Source: Shiraia sp. slf14
Lineage: Eukaryota; Ascomycota; Dothideomycetes; Pleosporales; Shiraiaceae
Direction: 5' to 3'
DNA: 64,000 nt
Assembly (NCBI GenBank): GCA_000498155.1
Contig: AXZN01000002.1
Location: 248,001 to 312,000, forward strand
Shown: in pieces, positions 54,306 to 64,000 of the stretch
Position numbering within the stretch: position 1 is the stretch's first letter
How the letters are laid out: every line of letters begins with the position of its first letter
Notes under the pieces: generated by a model
The model's input: only the letters and a program-made list of their open reading frames with translations
The model's database searches: none
What the model was told of the DNA's origin: nothing
Program-made: the position numbers and the translations under genes

Positions 54306-56821
54306 TTAAATCCATCCTGGCGGAGGTTGTTTCGGCGGCATGGGTCGCGTGACGAGAGGTGAGAACAAGTTACCAGAAACCCTCCAGCCCATATTGCTGT
54401 TCAACTTCACTTTTAGCTCTTTGGCTTTAGCTCGTGGTGTTCCAGTACTGGAAGATCTGGTAAGTTTGCTCCGTATATCGTCCGATACTCCATAAAGCAA
54501 AGTTAAAATGGCTGAGTTCTTCAAGACCCCAACTTGATCTTTTTCCAAAGCAGATTTAAAAATGGTCGCAGCAAGAAACACGAAACTCATCAGGAGAAGA
54601 CCGATGGGTAAGGTAAGCCATTCCCAACGTACACTGACGTAATTTTCTTTGCTGAAGGACCTACCAGCAAGCATTTCTTTGCTTTCTGATGAACGAATAA
54701 CGTTTGTCATTGCAGTAGCCAACCTTTCGATATGTCGAGAAACATTATTAGGGGCTAGCCAAGGATTGAAATCAAGCTCGCGTTGCCAAGCAGGGCCTTT
54801 GTTGATCGTCCTGAAGCGCATAATCGGCACAGTTGAGTTCTCGTCTGTGGTAGTGAAAGCCGGGAAGATATCCTGGAAGGCCTGATTTAAGGTAGAAGCA
54901 CTGCTGTTTATTGCACCGTATCCTGATATATTACGACCGCTAGCGGTCATACCAAGATCTATGCTAATATTTTGTAGGTAAAAGTTATCAGTACCCGATG
55001 AGAACTCAGTCTCGTATGGAAATGCCACCCATGGCAATGGGCCTTCGGTAGTATTTTGGAAGGTTTCAATGACCGTTTCATGATACTCGCCCGAATCGTA
55101 CGAGGATTGAATGGTCTTAACGCACCATGATAGAGCACACTCTTGTGCTACTGGGCGCTTCCTTTCATGGACTGCTGATGCCGACCCGTCTAGGGCAGAA
55201 ACAACTATCACATCCACGATCGTGTTCCTTAAATTCTTAAACTTGATTGAGCCATTCCCATAAAAGTAATTATAGGTTGCTATAGTTGTCAATGGCAGTG
55301 TGCGCATGATAAGTGTTTCACCTGGAGTTCCGTCCTTGCTGACGAGGTGTCCAGACATTAAAACTGGATTCGGGCTGGTAGCATTGAGGAAATAGCCACA
55401 TGTGGTACCCTTGTCGAAGTTGCTGATGTTGTACTCCCCGCCTTGAACATCCTTTGTCCAGTCTATCGTGGTGTTAAGGCACGCATAGGTAAGTTGATCT
55501 GAAACATCTTCACATTGACTGCAGATGCCTAACGTGTCGTATACGGGCCAAGTGCAGTTGCTGGTGGGGCATGACTAAACGCGTGCGCTCGTTAGCAGAG
55601 TCATTCTCTTGAAGGCAGACCAGACTTCTTGAGCATGCGCGACGAACTTACAAGTGGGATATCTGGCCGAGTACCATTGCCGAAGGGGACTGGCTGGGTT
55701 CCATTACCATAGGCAAACTTCTCAATCACACGGGAAATATCCTCATCATTTACATTCATGTCCGCGCCTTCTCGGTATACCTTGCCAAGTGAAGGTTTGT
55801 ACCAATCTGTTCTAGGAATAGAACTTAGTGTACCTTGCAAGGCCCACCGGTCTGGAAAATCCACTACTTGTTGGAAGAACGGGTCGAGGGCCATCATACA
55901 TAGCGTTATCATGGCTCCAAGAGCTGCAAGAGCTTTACCCTTAGTCCGAATGAGCAGAAGGACCGAGCCCCAGGGGCCTCTCGAAGCATTGTCGAAAATC
56001 TCGAAGTCCCACATTTGCTTCGAATTCTGTTGGAACCAACTCCATTTCAGTTGCCCAAGAGCTTCGGATACAGGAAGAATCAAGGCCGCACCAGCCATCT
56101 TGGATAGAACTGAGATGTATGCGTTCAGTGTAAGACCAGTCTTCTCTGCCAACGACCACTTCGATAGTGAGTCGTCTTTGAGGTAAATGAGGACAGCGAT
56201 CACCGCCGTCATACATACAGCACTGAAGCACCAGCTGATAATTTCTAATAGCCATCGCTTTAGGATATTGCCGGATATACTGTACTGATAAAGGCGTTTC
56301 TCAATTCGCTCGGCGAGGTTCGGCTGACTCTCTACATCCTCTCCTGCTGGTGCCGAGACCTCAATGGATGGTGGCTTGGGTGGACCATTCACTATGCCTA
56401 ACCCGGGATGTGTATTGTTGATGGGAGTCTTTTCGTTGATCTGAGGTATTTGAAGAGTAGGAACATTATCAAGTCGAACTCTTGGACGTTGCTGTGGGAA
56501 GAACCGTAAGGCAGGACGGCGTGTGGATTGCTGATGTTGAATTTCTGGCGGCGGCTCTGGGATGGGCCATATAGCTGAGACATCACTGGATGTTTGAATA
56601 GTAGTCGTTGGACTTGGGTCGACAGGGGTAGGATTGGGTGCGTATGCGTGTGCAGGACTCAAATGCGTTGACTTGTTATAAGCAGCGACCTCCGGAGTTG
56701 TTGGAGTTGTTGGTGTGGTGCCATATGTTTTGGCGTAGGCGCGTTCATCGTTTGCTTCGAGGTAAATGGGAATGTCGGGATATGCCGGCCAGGGCTGAGG
56801 ACTACGCTGAGAGCGTGACAT
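54306..56821 (-). CDS. DUF3176 membrane protein, array copy D
   Basis: Minus-strand exons 56821-55652 and 55574-54306 join over a 77-bp intron to 812 residues. It is the most divergent and longest copy: its Pro/Thr-rich disordered N-terminus is about 190 residues, against 55-65 in the others. Core blocks are intact: LKRWLLEIISW, LGQLKWSWF, FEIFDNASRGPWG, ALAALGAMITLCMMALDPFF, CPTSNCTWPVYDTLGIC, C-terminal TM LTLPIGLLLMSFVFLAATIF, and the tail LKNSAILTLLYGV with VKLNSNMGWRVSG. Like copy A it has only the intron before CPTS. Upstream in-frame ATGs at 56860 and 56929 leave the exact start open. Confidence 0.83.
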
Positions 56822-59375
56822 GTCTGAATTATGATTTGGAATGGAAAGTGGATAAGGCATGCAAAAGATTGTCGGCACTGGATCAACCAGCTGTATGAAA
56901 GAGAAGCGAAAGGAATATGACTTCAGCAATACAGGTAGGAAAGATACAAGACTAACAAGACACTGCAGACTCCTACAAGAGGTTCTTACCTGCCAACTAT
57001 AATCAATGCAGGCTCATGTATAGGGCTACGCCGCACATATCCATGATTGGCATACCCACGAAACATCAAAACACTGTTGCTATTGCGGTATGCATGCCAA
57101 CTTACCCTCGTTCTAGAAACCGCTGCATTACCGACACCTTCGACCATTCACATTCTCGCCTAGGCGCAAAGGCCTCCCCAAGCCTCTATGAATACATGCC
57201 AAGAAAGGCGGCTGAGGGTTGTTTTTAAGGCAGATGCGTGCGGCGTGGGCTTCGGCTACTGTCAGCCCGGGTCACCGGTGGGGTGTAGCCGTACAGCGTA
57301 GTAGTATAAGCGCTGTCCTGGCTAGTAGCTATACTAGTGTACGTTGTTACCGCCGCGATATGAAAAGCATATGCAGGCTGGCATATTTTTAGCGTTTGGC
57401 CCCATCCGATGGTTAGGTAGATGACAACAATGTGGCACAGTCATAGAGCGCTTCCAGCCTCGCTGAAGCCATGAAACTGTTGTAGAAGCAGAAAAGCTGG
57501 AGAAACAAGTTGTTCATTTCATAGGGCGAATGAGAGGAATTGACGCGAACCTCAAGGAAGAATGCATAATGTTTGTGGCGTGCCCATCATGTGTTAGTCG
57601 TCATGACATGAGTGTTTGCAAAGGTGGGGATGGTGGGGATCTGGGTCAAAGTGGCGTTCGATCGGATAAGCGCAGAATGTCGATCCTTCCATATATTAAT
57701 AGACAGCCAATCATCAGCAGCAAATAGACGACCTTATCGATTAGCCTTATGGAATTGTATCTGTGAATTACATTAGTCACATATCATAGTGTTCTTTTGA
57801 CTTGGCCAAGAATCGATTGTTCGATCAAGCTTCCGATAGATTGGATGAACTCTGCCCTACACAATTCTCCGTGTGCTGCTCATTGGATAATGGTACAAAC
57901 ACCCTTTCGTTTCAACCTCCTGCTCAATTCCCTAAGACATCGAACTTGGCAAAAAGCTATGATACTACTACAACCTAAGCTTTACCAATCTATTTGTCGA
58001 TAATGGTGTTTTGACACGTGTTTTGGTAGTGGCGCGGACTACCGGTTGCAGCCGTAGTTGGTCGCGGCTACTGAAGACCATCCAGCTACACCATTGAGAT
58101 CATTGGACCCACTGACTGCCACGACACCGCTCAGAACGCCACCAACGAATTATGTGGTCGGCGCTTTTCAAGCCCTGGTTGATAGCCAGAGGCCTGCCTG
58201 CTGTAGCCGCCTGCACTTAAGCCCCAATGTGGCTGCTTTTGAGAGCAGTCGCACTCTTGGCTTCTCTACGACATCACGGGTTTCGACTTTGCTAGACACT
58301 CTGGTAGCTTGCTTCTTTCTAGATGGCAAATGGAGGTGGCTGAGCTGTGTCGTAGAAGGTGTTCATGCTCCCATGTTTCGGGCGGTTCGAAAGTTTTGAG
58401 GACGGAGGACGGGAGGTCGGACAGTGTCCTAAAAACAGCACCAGATCCCAGCCTCGGGAGCGCCAATCGAAACGGCTGACACAGATTGTGGGGATATCAA
58501 ATGAGCCGCGCTTGGACCATGATGTTTAATCTGAGGCTCTGTGGTAGTTCGAAGGTATACAAATTTAGTATTGTAGCACCACAAGACGGATTCGCCCATT
58601 GCCGATGTGTACGAAGTGCAAACTGAAAAGCGGTAACTGGTCATTCCGAACGTCTATGATAATAAAGGAGGACCGAAATTGATTAAACGAAAATGTTTTC
58701 ATAGCTTAGGCTAGGTGGCCTGAGAGCGACTCTGATTTGCACAAAGTACATGGCTTGCATTGATGTGAAGCAATTGAGGCGTAAAAGCACAGCTTGATTA
58801 AGGAGTTACCATTATGCAAGGTTGCCTGATGACGTTTTGAGGAGGTTCGAACTGGCGAGTAACATGATGCATGGCACATATGGCGGACGGAGGCTGGCGC
58901 CTGTAGCTTCCCGACGTTGCTCCATATTATCGTCTGTCCGCCCGCAAGCAAAGAGGCGGCCGTGATGCATACGGCGCTAAGAATGTTGGAGGTGTGGAAA
59001 TATTGATCCATGTCTTCGTCGCAAACGCTCAGGCCCATCTGCCGGTTTTTTACACTCTGTTATGCAAACTTCGACTTGGCAAGGCTTTTTCCTCGTACAG
59101 CCTTGTATCATTTATTGCAGCATGTTTCTTCCTGTGTCAATTCCTTGCTCTTTAGACCCTCCTTTAGTCAAGCATCTCAGTTTTCATTATCAAGTGCACT
59201 TTGAACTGCATAGTATCCTTCGTTCGTCAAATGGTGAAACAACCCACCAATTACAGCGCGCCATGGCCCTGCAAAGTCTTTTCATTTTTTATTTCCCCTC
59301 TGTTACCCTTTTCATCTTAGTTCCATTGATACTAATTCATCCCATTGCGGCCCATCTCAATTTCCATGACGCATC
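56822..59375. other. Gene-poor region upstream of DUF3176 copy D
   Basis: About 2.5 kb with no supported gene. Frames at 58058-58399 (plus) and 58706-59038 (minus) lack family resemblance. The minus frame has a hydrophobic stretch (ILSAVCITAASLLAGG) after an internal Met and several Cys, which I consider too weak to call. Confidence 0.45.
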
Positions 59376-59549
59376 TCAGTTCCTGCCTTTCTCAATATCA
59401 ATACGTTCTTTCTGCGCGATGCTCTTTATCTCCTCTTTACCCGGTTGCTTCAGCAAATACCACGCTGCAAACCCAGCAAAGAAGACCATGTTAGCGCGGT
59501 ACGTGTAGCGCAATAACGTAGCAATGCGGCTATTGCCTTTGGGCTCCAT
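59376..59549 (-). CDS. Candidate 57-residue single-pass membrane protein
   Basis: A short minus-strand frame runs from ATG 59549 to TGA 59376. It reads MEPKGNSRIATLLRYTYR, a hydrophobic segment (ANMVFFAGFAAWYLL), then a charged tail (KQPGKEEIKSIAQKER, ending EKGRN). Basic N-terminus, one central span and a charged coil-like tail are typical of small mitochondrial inner-membrane subunits. It is far more protein-like than other short frames nearby. The upstream sequence is pyrimidine-rich with a purine at -3 of the ATG. No homologue recognised. The frame could also be the last exon of a longer gene, though no matching upstream exon was found. Confidence 0.45.
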   Translation of the reverse strand: MEPKGNSRIATLLRYTYRANMVFFAGFAAWYLLKQPGKEEIKSIAQKERIDIEKGRN

Positions 59550-60487
59550 AACATCAGTCGCAGTTGAGATGTTGCGAGAGCGAGATGGGAAGCTTGGTAA
59601 AGTAAGATATTGTAAGCAAATTGCAAGATAGCCTAAGGCAATTGGAGACGAATGAGTGATGGTGTATGATGACTAAAGCTCAGTGACATCTAACCAGACG
59701 TTGGAGAAAGGTTGACCACGAGGCTTGGCATGCGCGTGGCATGCCTACGTCATACCATCTTAATAACAACCTCACAGGAAACACGACCAACATACTGCAA
59801 ACATATACTTATTACAAGTCTAAACTAATCCATATATCCATGTTTCTATATTTCTCTCGGAAACACCACAACCGTCAACACAAACCATCCCTACCTTCCA
59901 CCTTTTCATCTTACACTGCCCAACCCGACTTTGAAAAGCCCCTGTGCCCGCAACCCCAAAATATCATCTTCCCTCAAATCCCACCCCTTAATTATGCAGG
60001 ACGCAAATCCCATGTCCAAGTTTCCCATCTTACTTCCCCTACCCCAATCCCTCCCATCTCTCACACACACCCAAAATATCCAATCATGCTGTGCAACCCA
60101 CCAAAACGCGTCCTGCGTATTTGGAACATGTCTCGCTTCGCAACACAACAAACAACAAGATGAAGCAATATCGCAACCTAGCACTTTGCAACACATCCCT
60201 AGAAAAGCACAAGTTTCACATACGCTTTCCTTTTGCATGCAATGCATGCATTACAGTAAAGTGAGAGCTCCCTGAATAGCTTATGCCTCGTACTATTGAA
60301 AGATAAGACACTGCGTTTCGCGGTAACCACTAAGAACTCACCCTACTTCCCTGCCCTTTCTTTCTAACTCTAAGTTCAGCCTAGAACCTTAACTCCTTGA
60401 GAAATTACGATCCTGCACAGCACAATTCAAGGTTTAAGATTCAGAATGCGGGGTGCACGTGCATAGATAACCGTTACGCTATATGTA

Positions 60488-60552
60488 GATGCGAGTGCGA
60501 AAGCGAAAGCTGATGCGATTGCTGATGCGAATACGAATGCGTGAGTGAATGC
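60488..60552. repeat. Degenerate GATGCGA-type short tandem repeat
   Basis: Imperfect 6-bp periodic units (GATGCG, AGTGCG, AAAGCG, AAAGCT, GATGCG and relatives) over about 65 bp in non-coding DNA. Confidence 0.65.
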
Positions 60553-61085
60553 ATACTTAGATGGATATAGCTAAGTTAAATGTGATTGGAGAAGCTAATA
60601 TTGAAGTTAAAATACACACTAATAATGTATGTACTTGACATGCACACATGTACTTCGCATGCCAGGCACAAGTCACAAGACACAAAACATTTCAAGAATT
60701 CATAATTCCCCAAGTAATAATATAATTAATCCTACACTACTATTTACCGCTTACATATCCACATGCTATCTCTATCACACACAATTCAACACAAAACAGA
60801 ACAAGGCAAAACAAAGCCAAAAAAAAAATGTAGTAAGACTCAGCGCTTGAGTAGAGTCAGACGCAACAAAAAAGGCAAAAGACGAAATCTAAATCTATCT
60901 GATGGATTCCTCCTTGTAGAAACAAACAAAAAGAGGTGGTGGGTGATTTATATATATACTGGTGGTGGAGCCAAATGGATGGCCAAACAAGATCAAAACA
61001 AACACAAAGAATATGGCCGTATGGCCGTGGCAATGCGGTGGAAGGTGCTTGGAGTATGAACAATCTAGCGGCAGTAGGTAGTGGT

Positions 61086-61122
61086 GATAATGATAATGAT
61101 AATGATGAACAATGATAATAAC
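61086..61122. repeat. GATAAT microsatellite
   Basis: Three GATAAT units followed by degenerate copies, directly 3' of the right-hand ABC transporter gene. Confidence 0.7.
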
Positions 61123-61142
61123 AATTCAAATCAAATCAAAGT

Positions 61143-64000
61143 CTAGACTTTTTCGGCGCCGTCCTCGCCCTTCGATCGAGGGGGTGTTTCTGCGCCGGTG
61201 ATGGAGGCATATCGTTGTGCTGACTCGCCTTGTGGTTCCTGCTTTTCTTGCTGCGAGTCTTCATGGATGGAGCTGTCTGTGCTTTGTTCCTGAGCGACGG
61301 ACTTGGGTGCAAGAGCATCGTCCTTGGTTTCCTTCTCCTTCTTGGGCTTGGGCATGCGGACGAGCCAGTAGAGAGCGAGAGCAGCAACGATGTTGAAAAT
61401 AACGTATGCCCAGAGGATGCCAAAATTGCGCCAGGCGTCGCTGTAATCCGACGAGATGTTCGCCAAGAATTTGTTGGTTTCGCGGATGGAACAGAAGCGG
61501 CAGTCGGACCTGGCATCGGGGTTCTGGACATAACCTCCCATAGCGGACATCCAATCCTCCATGTAACGTCCGCAGGTTTGGTTGTCAGTGGGCTGGAATT
61601 TGACGTATTCGGTGTCGGAACATTCGACGACGTTGTTGGCTAGACCGACAGCTAACATGCCACTGACAAGATAAGTGAATGGCGAGACGCGGTACATGAA
61701 GATCCAGAAGCCTGGGAATTGCGATGGCTGAGCGAGAACACCGCAGAAGATGAGGCAGAGTGAGAACATCAGATTGGCAAGGTTACCGCCATTCTCAGCA
61801 GAATCCATACCAGCAATGATCATGTGCGTGAATGTCGATGTGAAGAGGAGGAACATCCAGACGAACAAGAAAGACTGGAAGCCACGGAGGGCGACAGCGT
61901 CGGTAGGCGAAGCGTTGCGATAAAGACCGATGGGGTAGTACCAGCAGAAATAGATGAGCACAGCCATGAGCGAGTTCCAAGGAAGTTCGACAATAATGTT
62001 GCACATCATGAATGCTTTCCAGGAGTAAGCCTTGCTGGGTCGCTCACGCACCTCATATAAAGCGCGCTGTGTAACAAAGTGTGGCATGATCTGTTGTACG
62101 AGCTGACCGAAAATAGTCAACAACATGAAAATGGCAAACATCTGATTTTGAAGACCTTGCTGCGTGTTAGGCATCTGATAAAGCGAGAATCCGATGAAGA
62201 GAGCCGAGGAAACACAGAGGACTGTCTTGGAGTAAATGTACGAGGGACTGCGCCAGTATTGCTGGAAAACACGAACAAGGCACTCGCGAAGTTGCTCACT
62301 GAAAGGAGCAGCAAATTCGCGATAAGCAGCCTTGTCCTCTCGCTTCTGAGCTGAGACAGTACGTTGAATCTGATCTGTCATGGCGGAGCGTTCGGATTTG
62401 AGCTCAGCGAGGTGACGTTGGACTTCGGCGTACTCAGGCGAGCTACGCCACACCTGAGGCCAGTCGATCTCGGTATGAGAGCCGGGGGCAGCACCGATGA
62501 CTTCCAACATCCATTCAGCGGGGTTAGCCTCGGGAGGGCACTCAGGTCCACCGTTGCGGACGAAGTAGTCGACGAGGATCTTAGAGTTGGCGCCAACATC
62601 GCCGTAGTAAACAGTCCTACCACCCTTGGCGAGGAACAAAAGACGATCGAAGCGCTGGAAAAGCATGGCGGATGGCTGATGGATAGTACACAAAATGGCC
62701 TGGCCATTCTTCTTCAACTTGTCCAAAAGATCGAGAATAGCCCAACTAGTCTGCGAATCCAGACCAGAAGTAGGTTCGTCCAAAAAGAGAAGAAGAGCCG
62801 GTTTGGCCGCAAGTTCAACACCGATGGTGAGACGCTTACGCTGTTCAACATTGAGACCTTCACCGGGCACACCAACAACGGCATCGGCATACTCAGTCAT
62901 TTCCAAGAGCTTAATAACTTCATCGACGTACTCGAGCTTTTCTTTGCGGGAGACATGAGCCGGCTGACGGAGGAGGGCGGAAAAGGACAATGCTTCTCGA
63001 ACGGTCGAGGTAGACAAATGGAGGTCTTGTTGCTGCGCGTAACCAGTCTTGCGCTGGAAGGAATCATCACGCGGCTTGCCATCGACTAGCATTTCACCAG
63101 TAATGACACCCATAGTAGTACGTGTGGCCAAGCAATCCAGGAGGGTAGTTTTTCCAGCACCAGATACACCCATAAGTGCAGTAAGAGTACCGGGCTTGAC
63201 CCAACCATCGACGTGATCCAGGATACGGCGAGGCTGACCTTTGATTTTGATATCATAGCAGACGTCCTTCCACTGGAAAATGGCAGTTTGGCGTTCAATG
63301 ATGGCGATATTATCATCGGAGTTGTCGTACTGTGTAGAAACAGTGCGTCCAGCGGGAACAGCTTCCTCGTCATCGGACGCTTTGCTCTTGATGGCCTTGT
63401 GACCACGTCGGAAGACGAGCACCTCACCCTTGGACTTGGCAGCGGTGATAAGTTCAGTTGCGACCAAGTAGACTCCCATGAGAACAACCAAGAATGCCCA
63501 AAGCAAGCCAAAGTTGCGCCATTTGTGTGAAGCTTTGTAGTTGAACGACAGGCCAATGTACGCGTCTCCGTTGACGTAAGGTTGTCCTGGAACCGAACCG
63601 ACGGCCGAACAAGCATGATTTACTCCACCAATGCCCGTGTAACCAGGCCCGCTTGGGATGAACTGGTTGCATGTGAAGTTTCGGTTGTGGAACTCGTTGA
63701 CCATGAGTGCTTCGAAGCCATAGCTGACAGGATTGATGTATCGGATCCATTTGGCCCAGCCTCGCATGTAAGTAGGCGGGATGGTGAAACCAGTATACAT
63801 GACAAGAGCCAGGATGAGGATAGCGGCGGGAGCCAACGCTTGCACAAGGGAGCGTGACAAAGCGGCAATGGAGCGGAAGAACATGGACATAACCAGAGTC
63901 AGAGTGAACGAGATCAGAAGGAAGAAGAAGAAATAGCCTGGTTCACGCCGCAAATTGGTCATGAAGTAGAGTACCAAATTGAAGAAGATCGTGTTGAGAA
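61143..64000 (-). CDS. PDR-type (ABCG) multidrug ABC transporter, 5' partial
   Basis: C-terminal ~950 residues of a full-size PDR pump, read on the minus strand and open to the window edge, so TMD1 is incomplete and NBD1 is missing. The visible part starts in TMD1 (MFFRSIAALSRSLVQALAPA), with the extracellular loop, the linker, NBD2 and TMD2. NBD2 has Walker A GVSGAGKTTLL, signature LNVEQRKRLTIGVEL and LFLDEPTSGLDSQTS. TMD2 ends with the large PDR loop (YVKFQPTDNQTCGRYMEDW, CRFCSIRETN) and a final helix. The tail is acidic and Ser-rich. The visible exon has no intron, unlike the left-hand pump. The sequence resembles the Cdr1/Pdr5-like branch (GVLAQPSQFPGFWIFMYRVSP), so the two pumps are not recent duplicates. 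Confidence 0.95.
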   Translation of the reverse strand, partial: LNTIFFNLVLYFMTNLRREPGYFFFFLLISFTLTLVMSMFFRSIAALSRSLVQALAPAAILILALVMYTGFTIPPTYMRGWAKWIRYINPVSYGFEALMVNEFHNRNFTCNQFIPSGPGYTGIGGVNHACSAVGSVPGQPYVNGDAYIGLSFNYKASHKWRNFGLLWAFLVVLMGVYLVATELITAAKSKGEVLVFRRGHKAIKSKASDDEEAVPAGRTVSTQYDNSDDNIAIIERQTAIFQWKDVCYDIKIKGQPRRILDHVDGWVKPGTLTALMGVSGAGKTTLLDCLATRTTMGVITGEMLVDGKPRDDSFQRKTGYAQQQDLHLSTSTVREALSFSALLRQPAHVSRKEKLEYVDEVIKLLEMTEYADAVVGVPGEGLNVEQRKRLTIGVELAAKPALLLFLDEPTSGLDSQTSWAILDLLDKLKKNGQAILCTIHQPSAMLFQRFDRLLFLAKGGRTVYYGDVGANSKILVDYFVRNGGPECPPEANPAEWMLEVIGAAPGSHTEIDWPQVWRSSPEYAEVQRHLAELKSERSAMTDQIQRTVSAQKREDKAAYREFAAPFSEQLRECLVRVFQQYWRSPSYIYSKTVLCVSSALFIGFSLYQMPNTQQGLQNQMFAIFMLLTIFGQLVQQIMPHFVTQRALYEVRERPSKAYSWKAFMMCNIIVELPWNSLMAVLIYFCWYYPIGLYRNASPTDAVALRGFQSFLFVWMFLLFTSTFTHMIIAGMDSAENGGNLANLMFSLCLIFCGVLAQPSQFPGFWIFMYRVSPFTYLVSGMLAVGLANNVVECSDTEYVKFQPTDNQTCGRYMEDWMSAMGGYVQNPDARSDCRFCSIRETNKFLANISSDYSDAWRNFGILWAYVIFNIVAALALYWLVRMPKPKKEKETKDDALAPKSVAQEQSTDSSIHEDSQQEKQEPQGESAQRYASITGAETPPRSKGEDGAEKV

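Larger units (their letters stand above)
59550..61142. other. Intergenic region upstream of the small gene and 3' flank of the right ABC gene
   Basis: AT-rich, C/A-rich sequence with simple repeats at 60488-60552 and 61086-61122. No coding gene supported. The last few hundred bases are the 3' flank of the minus-strand ABC transporter. Confidence 0.5.

Noticed and set aside
51131..56821. A complete dikaritin (ustiloxin-like) RiPP cluster around the repeat gene
   Set aside because: No DUF3328/UstYa-type protein with paired HxxHC motifs, tyrosinase or dedicated exporter is visible; the neighbours are DUF3176 proteins.
43554..56821. CRISPR array, integrated phage or bacterial operon
   Set aside because: Spliceosomal introns, monocistronic spacing and fungal families throughout; no spacer-repeat structure.
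58706..59038. Possible small Cys-containing secreted protein on the minus strand
   Set aside because: The hydrophobic stretch follows an internal Met, no clear signal cleavage or Cys pattern, and no support from context.
1..64000. Dispersed 5S rRNA genes
   Set aside because: The conserved fungal 5S start and internal control region were looked for by eye and not seen.

Overview
The window looks like nuclear DNA of a filamentous ascomycete (Pezizomycotina). Most genes carry short introns of about 45-70 bp with GTATGT/GTAAGT-like donors, CTAAC/CTAAT branch points and YAG acceptors. The families are typical of that group: PDR-type ABC pumps, RTA1, a Hol1-like MFS carrier, DUF3176 proteins and a trichodiene-oxygenase-like P450. 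A Dothideomycete is my best guess, but that is inference. Gene models were spliced by hand from reading frame, splice signals and protein family continuity.

Layout. 0-5.1 kb: a full-size PDR/ABCG multidrug transporter, open at the left edge. 6.8-9.2 kb: gluconeogenic PEP carboxykinase. 10.4 kb: an intron-containing tRNA-Glu(UUC) on the minus strand, beside an AT-rich, TpA-rich patch that may be a decayed repeat. 11.4-17.5 kb: an unrecognised gene, a Hol1-like MFS carrier and a second unrecognised gene convergent with it. About 18.2-18.46 kb: a possible Pol III transcript (TATA, B-box-like element, T7). 19.7-21.6 kb: an AP-1/Yap1 redox bZIP factor. 23-36.7 kb: a conserved housekeeping block of SPF30-like Tudor splicing factor, PAN2 deadenylase, Trm4/Ncl1 tRNA m5C methyltransferase, ribosomal protein L7, a C3HC zinc-finger (NIPA/Rsm1-like) protein and Met22/Hal2 bisphosphate nucleotidase. 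37-43.3 kb: accessory membrane and oxidative genes (P450, a seven-helix protein, RTA1-like protein). 43.5-56.8 kb: four tandem DUF3176 membrane-protein paralogues, all on the minus strand. 57-61 kb: gene-poor, with one candidate 57-residue membrane protein. 61.1-64 kb: a second PDR transporter running off the right edge.

The most interesting locus is a small two-exon gene at 53549-54058, on the opposite strand inside the DUF3176 array. It encodes a secreted precursor with a signal peptide and seven consecutive 11-12 residue repeats. Every repeat carries the hexapeptide RGRTQY and most are separated by Lys-Arg Kex2-type sites. This is the architecture of a kexin-processed repeat peptide (KEP) or a dikaritin-type RiPP precursor, with a core I do not recognise. 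No UstYa (DUF3328) oxidase is visible in the window, so a peptide signal is as plausible as a cyclic RiPP. The surrounding DUF3176 proteins are candidate partners only by position.

Two PDR pumps, an MFS carrier, an RTA1 protein, a P450 and the AP-1 regulator share the window. In fungi AP-1 factors control efflux and oxidative-stress genes, but nothing in the sequence proves that this AP-1 regulates these neighbours.
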